From contig LGRT01000013.1 in assembly GCA_001642945.1 (NCBI GenBank), forward strand, positions 489,224-553,223: a stretch of 64,000 nucleotides of DNA, read 5' to 3'. Of this stretch, positions 1 to 9,454 are shown in pieces. Each line of letters begins with the position of its first letter. Within the stretch, counting starts at the first letter, position 1. The stretch comes from Rhodobacteraceae bacterium SB2 (GTDB lineage Bacteria; Pseudomonadota; Alphaproteobacteria; Rhodobacterales; Rhodobacteraceae). Made by a program: the position numbers and the translations under genes. A model generated the notes under the pieces. That model worked only from the letters and a program-made list of their open reading frames with translations. It was not told the origin of the DNA and made no database searches.

Positions 1-594
1 ATAAAGCCGGTGCACGCCGGTTGTGGTTTCTTCGGATACGCCTTTGATCATTGCGCGTTGTTTGGTGAACCAACCCGGGGTTTCGGCCATACGCTTTTTG
101 ATCTGTGCAAAAACCGCTTCTTCTTCTTCTGATGTGGGCACGGCGATCAGGTCTGTTTCTCCGGCTTCAACGCGGGCGCCGAGTAAGACGTATAGCGTGG
201 CATCGCCGCCATCATCCAAGATCATATTCGCGCCCTCTGGAAACATGAAAGACCGGTCGAGATAATCCCAATGCTCGGTAAGCGTTTGGCCTTTCACCGC
301 GAAGACGGGTGTGCCCCCGGCTGCGATCGCGGCCGCTGCATGATCCTGGGTGGAGAAAATGTTGCAAGAGGCCCAGCGCACATCAGCGCCCAATTCAACC
401 AGCGTTTCGATTAACACCGCCGTTTGAATGGTCATGTGCAAAGAGCCGACGATGCGCGACCCGCTTAATGGCTTGCTTTCACCATATTCGGCCCGCAGCG
501 CCATCAGGCCCGGCATTTCGGTTTCAGCAATGTTCAGCTCTTTGCGGCCAAACTCTGCCAGCGCAATGTCTTTTACAATATAATCCGTGCTCAT
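1..594 (-). CDS. ahcY: S-adenosylhomocysteinase (adenosylhomocysteine hydrolase), N-terminal 198 residues, cut by window edge
   Basis: The product hydrolyses S-adenosylhomocysteine to adenosine and homocysteine, relieving product inhibition of methyltransferases in the cytosol. The reverse-strand translation begins [20 protein letters not shown] and contains [21 protein letters not shown], the substrate-domain signature, and then [12 protein letters not shown] and [14 protein letters not shown]. All are typical of AhcY. The ATG ending at 594 is preceded by AGGAG at a good distance. The gene continues past base 1, so the NAD-binding domain is not visible. It is transcribed away from the HD-domain gene, with about 240 bp between the two starts. 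I saw no SAH riboswitch core in that gap. Identification is very secure. Confidence 0.96.
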   Translation of the reverse strand, partial: MSTDYIVKDIALAEFGRKELNIAETEMPGLMALRAEYGESKPLSGSRIVGSLHMTIQTAVLIETLVELGADVRWASCNIFSTQDHAAAAIAAGGTPVFAVKGQTLTEHWDYLDRSFMFPEGANMILDDGGDATLYVLLGARVEAGETDLIAVPTSEEEEAVFAQIKKRMAETPGWFTKQRAMIKGVSEETTTGVHRLY

Positions 595-834
595 CGGCGA
601 CTCCTAAAGGTTTGGGGTCGCCTATCACAAGCATTTGCAAGCTTCAAGAATGTGCAGAGGCTCTCGGTGAGACCTGCGGCAATTGGCCTAGGAACCACAA
701 ACGCCTTTTTTATGCATGGCGCTTTAGACGCGGCAATTTTGACCTTTTTGGATTTGAAACGGTGGCAGATGACGCGCAGCCCTTGTTAGCAAAAAGTCCG
801 CATGTCATATTATTTCTGATTATTCGAGGACCCC

Positions 835-1425
835 ATGAAACAACCACGCGCTTGGCAAAGAATGCTGTCTGGACGGCGATTGGACTTGCTTGACCCAACG
901 GCAGTTGACATTGAGATTGAAGATATTGCCCATGGCTTGGCCTTTGTGGCGCGCTGGAACGGCCAAACGCAGGGCGAGTTTGCTTATTCTGTCGCCGAAC
1001 ATTCTTTGTTGGTGGTAGAGTTATCCAAACGGCTTTTTCCCAAAATCGAGGCCAAATGGCAGCTCGCAGCCTTGTTGCATGATGCACCGGAATACGTGAT
1101 AGGGGATATGATTTCGCCGGTTAAAGCGGCCGTTGGCGCAGGCTATGAAGCTTTGGACGAGCGCCTGACCGCCGCTATTCATATCCGTTTTGGGCTACCC
1201 GCAAAACTGCCGGCCAAAATTAAAGCGCAGATTAAAAAGGCCGATAAGTGCAGCGCCTGGCTTGAGGCCACCCAGATTGCCGGATTTTCACAACAAGAAG
1301 CCAACCGGTTCTTTGGCAAAATGCCAATGGATCTTGTGCCAGCTTTCACGGTTAAACTGCGGCCACCCAATCTGGTAAAGCGGGATTATATTTCCAAATA
1401 CCAGACCCTTATATCGAAATTATAG
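835..1425 (+). CDS. HD-domain phosphohydrolase (YfbR-like)
   Basis: This 196-residue protein has the HD metal-binding pattern: His56 in VAEHSLLV, the His82-Asp83 pair in LLHDAPEYVIGD, and a further Asp near residue 91 followed by SPVK. This layout matches the HD phosphohydrolases related to the 5'-deoxynucleotidase YfbR, which dephosphorylate dNMPs. The exact substrate cannot be read from sequence. It is a cytosolic protein with no signal peptide or membrane segment. It stands alone, divergent from ahcY and convergent with regA. The ATG at 835 is the first in the frame; upstream sequence has only a weak ribosome-binding site (GAGGA about 8 bases before the start). Confidence 0.8.
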   Translation: MKQPRAWQRMLSGRRLDLLDPTAVDIEIEDIAHGLAFVARWNGQTQGEFAYSVAEHSLLVVELSKRLFPKIEAKWQLAALLHDAPEYVIGDMISPVKAAVGAGYEALDERLTAAIHIRFGLPAKLPAKIKAQIKKADKCSAWLEATQIAGFSQQEANRFFGKMPMDLVPAFTVKLRPPNLVKRDYISKYQTLISKL

Positions 1426-1464
1426 GCAGCGCGGGTTGCTTTGCTACGCCAAATCGGGGTGGTT

Positions 1465-2019
1465 TTACCGCGGGCTGCGCTTGGCCAAAATACGCTGAAG
1501 GGTGCGCCGATGCATATTCAGCCTTCGGGCGGTTTCCGAGACGTTGCGGTCGCAGAGCTCATACACCCGTTGGATATGCTCCCAGCGTACGCGATCCGCG
1601 CTCATCGGGTTTTCCGGCGGTGGGGGCAAATCATCCCCCCGTGCCAATAACGCATTGGTGATATCAATCGCATCCGCGGGTTTGGATAAATAATCGGTGG
1701 CGCCAATTTTCACTGCGGCCACTGCGGTGGCTATGGCGCCGTATCCGGTTAAAACCACAACCCTGCAATCGGGGCGTTTTTCGCGCAGCACTTCCACAAC
1801 ATCTAGGCCATTGCCGTCTTCCAGCCGCAGATCAACCACCGCATATGCTGGAGATCGCGCCGTTGCGATTGCACGCCCAGCGGCCACTGATCCGGCGGTT
1901 TCAACCTCAAAGCCGCGTTTTTCCATGGCTTTCGCAAGCCGTTTGAGAAACGGGTCATCATCATCAACCAGCAAAAGCGAAGGGTCTTCGCCCAGATCCT
2001 GATATGTTCGTTCTGACAC
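1465..2019 (-). CDS. regA: Redox response regulator RegA/PrrA/ActR
   Basis: RegA is the DNA-binding partner of the RegB sensor and in Rhodobacterales controls photosynthesis, respiration, nitrogen and carbon fixation genes. The 184-residue protein has a receiver domain with an acidic pocket (residues 18-22), phosphoacceptor Asp63 in VVDLRLEDG, Thr91 and Lys113. A proline-rich linker (DDLPPPPENP) leads to a Fis-type helix-turn-helix containing NVSETARRLNMHRRTLQR. The length and the C-terminal helix match the highly conserved RegA family. The start is a GTG at 2017-2019 preceded by CAGGAGG, a strong Shine-Dalgarno sequence that decides it. It lies downstream of senC on the same strand, with regB divergent beyond senC, the classic arrangement. 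Confidence 0.95.
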   Translation of the reverse strand: MSERTYQDLGEDPSLLLVDDDDPFLKRLAKAMEKRGFEVETAGSVAAGRAIATARSPAYAVVDLRLEDGNGLDVVEVLREKRPDCRVVVLTGYGAIATAVAAVKIGATDYLSKPADAIDITNALLARGDDLPPPPENPMSADRVRWEHIQRVYELCDRNVSETARRLNMHRRTLQRILAKRSPR

Positions 2020-2094
2020 GCGGTCGCCTCCTGAGCGGTTGCCTTTGATTTACATCTAATGCGGCCACCCGCCTTGGTCAAATAATACCAGTGT

Positions 2095-2724
2095 TTAAGC
2101 TGCGTTCAAAAAGCAGCTGATTTTCTCGGCCACTTGCTCGGCGGGTAAATCACGGCGGAAAAATTCGACAAACCCATGCTCGGGAAGCAGCAGATAGCTC
2201 ATTGTTGAATGGTCGACCAAATAATACGGATCGTTTTGGTCATGGGCTTTGTAATAGGTCCGAAACGCTTTACTTGCGGTTTTGATTTGGGCATCGCTGC
2301 CTGTTAATGCGATCAGTCTTGGATGCATCACCTCGGCAAACTCTGCCAAGACTTGGGGTGTATCTCGCTCCGGATCGATGGTGATAAAAACGGGCGTTAC
2401 GTTTTGTCCGGCCGTTTCCAGCAGATCCACGGCTTCAACATTGCGCATCGTATCCATTGGGCAGATATCGGGGCAGAACGTATATCCAAAATAAAGCAGA
2501 GCCGGAGTTTTGCTGACATCGTCTTGCGACATGCTCTGCCCGTGCTGGTTTACTAGCGTGAACGCACCCCCAATCTGTTCGCTGCCACCCGCAATCACGC
2601 TGGCGCGGCATTGCGCGAAGCGATCGCTTGAACGGGGCATGAACAATGTGGAGACCGCCAGCCAAGAAAACAAAAGTAACAGGGCAAACCCGGCGCCCAA
2701 CACCACTGTGAAACGGTTCTGCAT
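2095..2724 (-). CDS. senC: SCO1/SenC copper chaperone
   Basis: SenC/Sco proteins deliver copper to cytochrome c oxidase CuA or CuB centres. They are membrane-anchored and face the periplasm. The 209-residue product has an N-terminal membrane helix (about residues 7-28), then a thioredoxin-like fold with the copper-binding CxxxC (Cys84, Cys88 in FCPDICP) and the distal His172 in VDHSTMSYLL. All three copper ligands are present. The gene sits between regA and regB, where senC is found in other Rhodobacterales. The start at 2724 is preceded by AAGGA. Confidence 0.95.
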   Translation of the reverse strand: MQNRFTVVLGAGFALLLLFSWLAVSTLFMPRSSDRFAQCRASVIAGGSEQIGGAFTLVNQHGQSMSQDDVSKTPALLYFGYTFCPDICPMDTMRNVEAVDLLETAGQNVTPVFITIDPERDTPQVLAEFAEVMHPRLIALTGSDAQIKTASKAFRTYYKAHDQNDPYYLVDHSTMSYLLLPEHGFVEFFRRDLPAEQVAEKISCFLNAA

Positions 2725-2806
2725 AAGGGATTCCTTAGAGTAATTGCCATTGCTTGGCCTTTATGGGATCTATGTTTCCTAACAACCCACGTCAACCGGC
2801 AGGAAG

Positions 2807-4195
2807 ATGATGACTGAACACGACGTCAATTTATTTTCAGATCAACGCCGCAGCAATTGGATTAGATTGCGCACTTTAATTCTGCTACGCTGGGTGGCGA
2901 TTGCGGGCCAGTTGACGGCGATTTTAATTGCCAAAGAGGCATATAATCTGCAGCTTGAGCTGGGTCTTTGCCTTCTTGCGATCGCGGTGTCGGCCATTGG
3001 CAATCTGGTGGCCATGGTCAGCTTTCCTGAAAACAAACGTCTGTCAGAATTTGAAAACATGATGATGACCATGTTTGATCTGCTGCAATTGGGCTTTTTG
3101 CTTTATCTCACGGGTGTATTGCACAATCCGTTCAGCATTTTGCTTTTGGCGCCGGTTGCGGTTTCTGCCTCAATTTTGAAACTGCGATCAAATTTCATTC
3201 TGGGTGGCACCACGATCGTTTTGGTTACAATTTTGGCGGTGTATCATTTGCCTCTACGCACCCAAGCGGGCGCATTTTTGCGCATTCCAGAGTTATTTGT
3301 CTTTGGAAATTGGATCGCAATCGTGATCGCGTTGGTGTTCTTAAGCGTGTATTCGCGCCGCGTTACGAATGAAATGAACGCGATGGGAAACGCTTTATTG
3401 GCCACGCAAATGGCGTTGAGCCGGGAACAAAAGCTTACCGATTTGGGCGGTGTGGTGGCGGCAGCAGCGCATGAGCTGGGCACGCCTTTGGCGACGATAA
3501 AATTGACCAGTGCAGAATTGATGGAGGCCTTGCCTGATGGCTCGGAACTGCAAGAAGATGCAAGCTTGATCCGAGAACAGGCCAATCGCTGCCGCGATAT
3601 TTTACGCTCGATGGGGCGCGCGGGAAAAGACGATCTGCATTTGCGCAGCGCGCCCTTAAGCGAAGTGCTGCGTGAGGCAGCCGAGCCGCATAAGGATCGG
3701 GGCGTGAAAATCAATATGTCTTTTGAACCGATCGAGGGCGCCGGGCTTGGCCAGCCGCTGGCTTTGCGGCGCCCGGAAATCATTCACGGTTTGCGCAATA
3801 TGGTGCAAAATGCGGTTGATTTTGCCAAATCAGAGGTTTGGGTGGAAAGCTATTGGAGCCCCGATACGATCACTGTGCGGATCTTGGATGATGGGCCGGG
3901 CTATCCCGTTCACATGCTTGGGCGCATCGGCGATCCTTTTTTGCGGCATCGCAAAACAGGCGCGGCGCGTGATAACAGGCAAAGCTATGAAGGGATGGGC
4001 CTCGGCGTTTTTATCGCCAAAACATTGCTTGAAAGAACCGGCGCAGAATTAAGCTTTGCCAATGGATATGATCCTCAGCAAAGACCGGCAGCTAAAGCAA
4101 CGCCGCGCGGCGCGATTGTGGAAATTCAGTGGCCCAGGGCTGCGGTTGAACAAATCACCGCTGCGCTGGGCGAAAACCGCGCTATGAAGATTTAG
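2807..4195 (+). CDS. regB: Redox sensor histidine kinase RegB/PrrB/ActS
   Basis: RegB senses the redox state of the quinone pool and phosphorylates RegA. The 462-residue protein has six predicted membrane helices in roughly residues 24-182, a dimerisation/phosphoacceptor helix with His222 in AAAHELGTPL, the redox-active cysteine Cys262 in RCRDILRSMGRAGKDD, and a C-terminal HATPase domain (N-box around HGLRNMVQNAVDFA, G1 box DDGPGYP, G2 box GMGLGVFIAK). The quinone-binding heptapeptide, normally GGxxNPF, reads GVLHNPF at residues 103-109, so its second glycine is a valine. Either of two adjacent ATGs (2807 or 2810) could be the start; the AGGA just upstream suits the second slightly better. 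It is divergent from senC-regA. Confidence 0.95.
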   Translation: MMTEHDVNLFSDQRRSNWIRLRTLILLRWVAIAGQLTAILIAKEAYNLQLELGLCLLAIAVSAIGNLVAMVSFPENKRLSEFENMMMTMFDLLQLGFLLYLTGVLHNPFSILLLAPVAVSASILKLRSNFILGGTTIVLVTILAVYHLPLRTQAGAFLRIPELFVFGNWIAIVIALVFLSVYSRRVTNEMNAMGNALLATQMALSREQKLTDLGGVVAAAAHELGTPLATIKLTSAELMEALPDGSELQEDASLIREQANRCRDILRSMGRAGKDDLHLRSAPLSEVLREAAEPHKDRGVKINMSFEPIEGAGLGQPLALRRPEIIHGLRNMVQNAVDFAKSEVWVESYWSPDTITVRILDDGPGYPVHMLGRIGDPFLRHRKTGAARDNRQSYEGMGLGVFIAKTLLERTGAELSFANGYDPQQRPAAKATPRGAIVEIQWPRAAVEQITAALGENRAMKI

Positions 4196-4344
4196 CATTT
4201 TGACGCTGGCGGAGTGTTTGCGATTACCGCTTAAAGCCTTGGGGGCTTGCGCGGCCTTTCAAAGCTTGCCTTGCACACAACCAAGGCTTCACGGGCTGCA
4301 CGATCTTTCTTGTTTCGCGCAACTGGCAATGTCATCTTAGATTT

Positions 4345-4821
4345 ATGAATTTATTTACAACCGAATTTCACATGCCTTCTGAGGCGCATATGCAAGCCTT
4401 CGCAGCCGCGCTTGGCAAAAGCTTGCGATGCGGGGATATCCTTCTGCTTGAGGGGCATATCGGCGCTGGCAAAAGTTTTTTTGCGCGCAGCCTGATCCAA
4501 TCGGTACAAGATATTCCTGAAGAAGTGCCCTCACCAACGTTCACGCTGGTACAAACCTATGACACGCAAATCGGTGAGATTTGGCACGCAGATCTGTATC
4601 GCTTAACCTCGCATCAAGAGGCGGTTGAATTGGGGTTAGAAGAGGCGTTTGAAACCTCGATTTCTCTGATTGAATGGCCGGATCGGCTGGGGGATCTATC
4701 TCAATATAGCCCGTTAAATATCGCGTTTTCCAGCGGTGCAAGCGACAGTGAACGGCATCTCAAATTGCAGGGTTCGGCGTCTATTTGGGCGCTACGGTTG
4801 CAGGGTTTGAGCGATGAATGA
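4345..4821 (+). CDS. tsaE: tRNA t6A biosynthesis ATPase TsaE
   Basis: TsaE is the small ATPase that works with TsaB, TsaC and TsaD to make N6-threonylcarbamoyladenosine at position 37 of ANN-decoding tRNAs. The 158-residue protein carries the P-loop GHIGAGKS at residues 37-44, the family motif SPTFTLVQTY, the Walker-B-like HADLYRL, and IEWPDRLGDL near the C terminus. The length is normal. Its stop overlaps the start of amgK by 8 bases, so the two are translationally coupled. It opens the long plus-strand operon. Confidence 0.95.
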   Translation: MNLFTTEFHMPSEAHMQAFAAALGKSLRCGDILLLEGHIGAGKSFFARSLIQSVQDIPEEVPSPTFTLVQTYDTQIGEIWHADLYRLTSHQEAVELGLEEAFETSISLIEWPDRLGDLSQYSPLNIAFSSGASDSERHLKLQGSASIWALRLQGLSDE

Positions 4822-5800
4822 TCTGGGTATATCCGCCGAGTTGCAAGCGTTTTTGCGGAAGCATAAATGGCATAATGCGCAGATTGTAGCGCTGAAAACG
4901 GATGCGTCTCAGCGCCAGTATTACCGCTTATCGCAGAATGAACGCTCGGTCATTTTGATGGATGCGCGGCGCAGTGCGGTGGGTGAAACAAAGCGATTTC
5001 AACGGATTGCGTCACATTTGTTTGCGCAGGATCTCAGCGCTCCGCAAATTTATGGCGCGGATCATGATTTGAGGGCTTTGCTTGTTGAAGATTTGGGCGA
5101 TGATTTATTGTCGGGATTTTGGGCAAAGGGCGCGCAAAGCGCCTATCCAATTTATCAAAAGGCGGTTGATATGCTGCTTGCGGTGCAGGCAAGCGACCCT
5201 CCGGCCTTTTTAGCGCAGCCCGATGCACAGGATTTGGCTGTCATGATCACGCCCGCTTTTGAATTTTATAAAGGCTCAGCACGCGTTGAGGCGAATCAAT
5301 CCGCCCTGCTTGCTGCGCTTACCGATTTGCTCGCGGCTGCGCTGCAAAGCGCGCCAGTTCTGGCGCTGCGCGATTGCCATGCGGAAAACCTTCTTTATTT
5401 GCCGGCGCGCCGCGGTGCGGCCTGTGTGGGTATTTTGGATTTTCAAGATGCGTTTCAAAGCCACCCCGCCTATGATCTTATGTCGCTTTTGCAGGATGTG
5501 CGCCGCGATATTCCCGCCAGTATGGAGGCTGGTTTGATCGCGTATTTTGTGGCGCAGGCGGGCCTAGAAGCGCGGGCCTTTCAGCGCGCTTATGCGGTTT
5601 TGGGGGTGCAACGCAATCTGCGTATTTTGGGGGTTTTCGCGCGGCTGGCCCTGCAAGAAAACAAAGCAAATTATCTGGTGCATATGCCCCGGGTCTGGCG
5701 CTATATCCAACGCAATTTACGCGCTCCGGGTTTGCAAGGGCTTAAGGCTTTGATCGATGCAGAATTTCCCAGCCCTGCAAATTTAAATTGGACGGTTTAA
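4814..5800 (+). CDS. amgK: Anomeric sugar kinase AmgK (aminoglycoside phosphotransferase fold)
   Basis: AmgK phosphorylates N-acetylmuramic acid (and GlcNAc) at the anomeric position in the peptidoglycan-recycling bypass that feeds UDP-MurNAc synthesis. The 328-residue protein has the APH-family catalytic loop with Asp187, His189 and Asn192 (LRDCHAENLL) and the metal-binding Asp209 (GILDFQDA), followed by PAYDLMSLLQDVRRDI. The next gene encodes the matching nucleotidyltransferase MurU, abutting with no gap, which supports this function over antibiotic resistance. In many genomes this pair sits beside tsaE, as here. Substrate specificity is inferred from family and context. Confidence 0.88.
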   Translation: MNDLGISAELQAFLRKHKWHNAQIVALKTDASQRQYYRLSQNERSVILMDARRSAVGETKRFQRIASHLFAQDLSAPQIYGADHDLRALLVEDLGDDLLSGFWAKGAQSAYPIYQKAVDMLLAVQASDPPAFLAQPDAQDLAVMITPAFEFYKGSARVEANQSALLAALTDLLAAALQSAPVLALRDCHAENLLYLPARRGAACVGILDFQDAFQSHPAYDLMSLLQDVRRDIPASMEAGLIAYFVAQAGLEARAFQRAYAVLGVQRNLRILGVFARLALQENKANYLVHMPRVWRYIQRNLRAPGLQGLKALIDAEFPSPANLNWTV

Positions 5801-6514
5801 ATGCACATGATGGCCAAAACCCCTTTTCCCGTGATGATTTTTGCTGCTGGTTTCGGGCGCCGCATGGGGGCGCTGACAAAAGATAAACCCAAACCCTTGG
5901 TGCCTGTAAAAGGGCGGGCGTTGATCGATTATGCGGTTGATATTGCGCGCGAAAGCGGCGCTCAGACGATCCTTGTTAATCTGCATTACAAGCATCAGAT
6001 GCTTGCGGATCATTTGCGCGACGCGCCCGTGCAAACGCGGCTTGAACTGCCGGATATTCTTGAGACGGGGGGCGGATTAAAAGCGGCGTTGCCGCAATTG
6101 GGAGCGGGCCCCGTGGTAACGATAAATTCAGATGCGATCTGGCAGGGTGAAAATCCGATTGCCGCTTTGCGCGCGCGCTGGCAGCCAGAGCGGATGGAGG
6201 CGCTGCTGCTGTGCATTGAGCGGACCCATGCGCAGGGCCATAGCGGGGCAGGCGATTTTTCGCTGGCAAAGAATGGCTGTCTGCAGCGCGGAGGCAACTT
6301 GGTTTACACTGGTGTTCAAATCATAAAAACGGATGGATTGATGGCCATTGAACAACGCGCCTTCTCGCTCAATCTTTTATGGGCCCAGATGATAGAGCGC
6401 CAGAGCGTGTATGGCGCGGTGTATCGGGGCAACTGGTGCGATGTTGGCCATCCTGAAGGGCTGGCATACGCCCAAAACATGCTGTCTCATTCCCATATGC
6501 CAAAGGCAAATTAG
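5801..6514 (+). CDS. murU: N-acetylmuramate 1-phosphate uridylyltransferase MurU
   Basis: MurU makes UDP-MurNAc from MurNAc 1-phosphate, completing the recycling route started by AmgK. The 237-residue protein has the nucleotidyltransferase signature at residues 14-36 (AAGFGRRMG then TKDKPKPLVPV), the NSDAIW metal-binding stretch, and the late motif WCDVGHPEG. The ATG follows the amgK stop codon directly. A second ATG three codons in is also possible. Related sugar nucleotidyltransferases look similar, but adjacency to amgK decides the call. Confidence 0.88.
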   Translation: MHMMAKTPFPVMIFAAGFGRRMGALTKDKPKPLVPVKGRALIDYAVDIARESGAQTILVNLHYKHQMLADHLRDAPVQTRLELPDILETGGGLKAALPQLGAGPVVTINSDAIWQGENPIAALRARWQPERMEALLLCIERTHAQGHSGAGDFSLAKNGCLQRGGNLVYTGVQIIKTDGLMAIEQRAFSLNLLWAQMIERQSVYGAVYRGNWCDVGHPEGLAYAQNMLSHSHMPKAN

Positions 6515-9454
6515 GTGAATTTTAAAGATCAGACGCTTTTTGGATTGCCCCCCGGTGCTGATTTTGCCGCCGCTTTGGTAGATGGGCTTTGCGCAAAGTT
6601 TGCCATGGCCCCACCGGCCGATCTGGCGCGCGTGCAAATCATCGTGAACACCCAGCGTTTGGCGCGTAGAGTGTCTGATTTATTCGCCGCAAAGGAAAAT
6701 ATTCTGCACCCTAAACTGCATGTTTTAAATGATTTAAGCGGATTGGCGCCGCAGATTATGCTGCCCGCAGCGCCGCCGGCCTTGAGTAGCCGCTTCGAGT
6801 TATTGGCGTTGGTCGAAAAGCTGCTTGTTCAGCAGCCCGATCTGGCCGCGCGCTCTGCCCTGTTCGATTTAACCGATAGCCTCGCCCAGCTGATCGAAGA
6901 AATGCAGGATGAAGGCGTGGGCGTTGCAGACCTAAAAGGGTTAAACGTGAGCGATCAATCCGGGCATTGGCAGCGCACCCATGCTTTTTTAACCATCGCA
7001 GCCGAGTATCTTGCAGGGCGGGCCGCGCATCCTGATATGGTCAGCCGGCAGCGGCAGATGGTCGAACAGATAAGCGCCTGCTGGCAAACTGCACCGATCC
7101 CCTCGCCGGTCATTCTGGCAGGTTCAACCGGATCGCGTGGAACAACGCTGTCTTTGATGAAAGCTGTGGCCGCGCTGCCGCAAGGGGCCTTGCTCTTGCC
7201 CGGGTTTGATTTTGATATGCCGCTGACGGCGTGGGCTGACATGGCGCATGCGTTGGACAGCGAAGATCATCCGCAATACCGTTTTGTGAAATTGCTTTCG
7301 GCATTGGCGGCTCAGCCGCAGCAAGTGGCGCGCTGGGCAGGGATGAAAGCGCCGGTTCCAGCGCGGGGCGCTTTGGTGTCTTTGGCGTTGCGGCCCGCGC
7401 CTGTTACCGATTGCTGGCTGTCCGAGGGGCCGGCTTTGCACGATATTGCGGGTGCCACAAGTGCCATGACCTTGCTGGAAGCGCCTAGCCCGCGCCTTGA
7501 GGCCATGGCGATTGCTATGCGGCTGCGCGAAGCAGCGAAAGAAGGTCTTACAGCGGCTTTGATCACGCCAGATCGGGGTCTAACGCGGCAAGTTAGCGCC
7601 GCCCTCAGCCAATGGGGCATCATCCCGGATGACAGCGCGGGCATGCCGTTACACCTTAGCCCTCCGGGGCGTTTGTTGCGCCAAGCGCTTGGCATATTGG
7701 GGCAGGGTGTCAGCACGCCAACGCTTTTGGCGCTTTTAAAACACCCTTTAGCGCATAGCGGGGGCGCGCGAAATGAACATTTATTGCTGACCCGCGATTT
7801 AGAGCTTTATTTGCGCGCCAAAGCGATCCCGTTTCCGCAAAGCGCTGGCTTGCATGCCTGGGCGCAAAAACAGAATAATCCTATGGCGCTGTCATGGGCT
7901 GGCTGGGTGTCTGAAATCTGCGCAGCGCATTGGCCGGCGGATTCTGCGCCATTTGCGGATCTGCTGTCGCAACATTTGACATATGCTGAAGCGATTTGCC
8001 GAGGATCGCGCCCCGATGAGGATGACGAGGCTGGGGGGTTGTGGCAGCAAAAGGCCGGGCGCCAAGCCCGCGAAACGGTCAAGGCGTTGGAAGCAGCGGC
8101 GGCCTCGGCTGGCGCGGTTTTGCCGTTTGATTACGCGGGGGTGTTCAACGGCGTTCTTGCGCAAAATGAAGTGCGCGATCGCGATGCTCCGCATCCTAAG
8201 ATCTTAATCTGGGGTACATTAGAGGCGCGGGTTCAGGGCGCAGATTTGTTGATTTTGGCGGGGTTGAATGAGGGGGTTTGGCCGCAAGTGCCGCCCCCGG
8301 ACCCTTGGTTGAACCGGCGCCTGCGCCATGAGGCGGGATTGTTGCTTCCCGAGCGTCGGATTGGGCTATCTGCGCATGATTTTCAACAAGCGATTGCTGC
8401 AGGGCAAGTTTGGCTGACCCGCTCAGTGCGCAATGATGAGGCTCAAACAATCCCCGCGCGTTGGGTAAACCGCTTGACCAATTTGTTAAACGGATTGCCT
8501 GAAAATGGCGGCGTACAGGCGTTTTCGGCGATGCGTGCGCGCGGGGATGCCTATCTAAAACGCGTTGAACGCTTCGAGTCATGGCACCCAGCCCCAGTGG
8601 CGTTGCGCCCGGCGCCGGCGCCGCCAAAAGCGATGCGCCCTCAAAAACTCTCGGTGACGGAAATCAAAACGCTGATCCGCGATCCTTATGCGATTTATGC
8701 CAAGCATGTTTTGGGCTTGCGACCTTTAGAGCCGATTGAGCCTGTCCCGGATGCGCGGTTGCGCGGGGTGATATATCATGCGTTGATGGAGCAGTTCATC
8801 AAAGCCTGGCCTGATTGCGCGCCGGCGGATCGGCGCCTTCGGTTTGTTGAAATTTCAGAAGCTTTGCTGTGCGCGCAAGTGCCTTGGCCATCGCATCAGG
8901 CGTTCTGGCGCAGTCGTCTGCGGGCAATGGCAGATTGGGTTATCGCCGAAGAAGAGGTTCGCCAAGCGCGCGGCCAACCGCTTGCGCTTGAAGGCCGCGG
9001 GGCTGTGTTGCTGCCCGAGCTGCAATTTACCCTCAGCGCGATTGTGGATCGCATCGATATTTCGCAGGAGGCTGGGCTTTATATCTATGATTATAAAACC
9101 GGCGCGGTGCCCACGCCAGATCAACAAAAGGTTTTTGACAAGCAGCTTTATTTGCTAGCCGCAATCGCGCAGCAGGGGGGATTTGAAAATCTGCAACCCG
9201 GCGAGGTTGCTGAGGCGGCGTTTATCGGTCTGGGGGCGGCGAAAAAATATCAAGCCGCACCGTTTGACAAAGAACCGCTTGCGCAAGCTTGGGAAAAATT
9301 CAAACATTTAATTGCCAGCTATCAAAGCGAAGAGACAGGGTTTCAGGCACGCCGTGCTTTGTTTCGCGTTGAAGATTATTCACCCTATGATCAATTGTCG
9401 CGTTATGGCGAATGGTCGCTCAGCGCGCCTGCCCGTCAAGAGGTATTGAGATGA
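6515..9454 (+). CDS. addB: Double-strand break repair protein AddB
   Basis: AddB is the second subunit of the AddAB helicase-nuclease that resects double-strand ends and loads RecA. This is the alphaproteobacterial type, 979 residues, with a degenerate helicase region (for example GAVLPFDYAGVF and GLNEGVWPQVPPPDPWLNRR) and a C-terminal PD-(D/E)XK nuclease carrying IVDRIDI and YIYDYKTGAVPT, where Asp and Lys are the catalytic residues. The start is a GTG directly after the murU stop. The stop overlaps the addA start (ATGA at 9451-9454), indicating coupled translation. Confidence 0.94.
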   Translation: MNFKDQTLFGLPPGADFAAALVDGLCAKFAMAPPADLARVQIIVNTQRLARRVSDLFAAKENILHPKLHVLNDLSGLAPQIMLPAAPPALSSRFELLALVEKLLVQQPDLAARSALFDLTDSLAQLIEEMQDEGVGVADLKGLNVSDQSGHWQRTHAFLTIAAEYLAGRAAHPDMVSRQRQMVEQISACWQTAPIPSPVILAGSTGSRGTTLSLMKAVAALPQGALLLPGFDFDMPLTAWADMAHALDSEDHPQYRFVKLLSALAAQPQQVARWAGMKAPVPARGALVSLALRPAPVTDCWLSEGPALHDIAGATSAMTLLEAPSPRLEAMAIAMRLREAAKEGLTAALITPDRGLTRQVSAALSQWGIIPDDSAGMPLHLSPPGRLLRQALGILGQGVSTPTLLALLKHPLAHSGGARNEHLLLTRDLELYLRAKAIPFPQSAGLHAWAQKQNNPMALSWAGWVSEICAAHWPADSAPFADLLSQHLTYAEAICRGSRPDEDDEAGGLWQQKAGRQARETVKALEAAAASAGAVLPFDYAGVFNGVLAQNEVRDRDAPHPKILIWGTLEARVQGADLLILAGLNEGVWPQVPPPDPWLNRRLRHEAGLLLPERRIGLSAHDFQQAIAAGQVWLTRSVRNDEAQTIPARWVNRLTNLLNGLPENGGVQAFSAMRARGDAYLKRVERFESWHPAPVALRPAPAPPKAMRPQKLSVTEIKTLIRDPYAIYAKHVLGLRPLEPIEPVPDARLRGVIYHALMEQFIKAWPDCAPADRRLRFVEISEALLCAQVPWPSHQAFWRSRLRAMADWVIAEEEVRQARGQPLALEGRGAVLLPELQFTLSAIVDRIDISQEAGLYIYDYKTGAVPTPDQQKVFDKQLYLLAAIAQQGGFENLQPGEVAEAAFIGLGAAKKYQAAPFDKEPLAQAWEKFKHLIASYQSEETGFQARRALFRVEDYSPYDQLSRYGEWSLSAPARQEVLR

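Noticed and set aside
595..834. SAH riboswitch upstream of ahcY
   Set aside because: SAH riboswitches often precede ahcY in proteobacteria, so I read the reverse strand here for the conserved core and did not find it. Only a weak GC-rich hairpin near 650-680 is present.
4814..5800. Aminoglycoside resistance gene
   Set aside because: The phosphotransferase fold is shared, but its coupling to tsaE and murU fits the peptidoglycan-recycling kinase AmgK.
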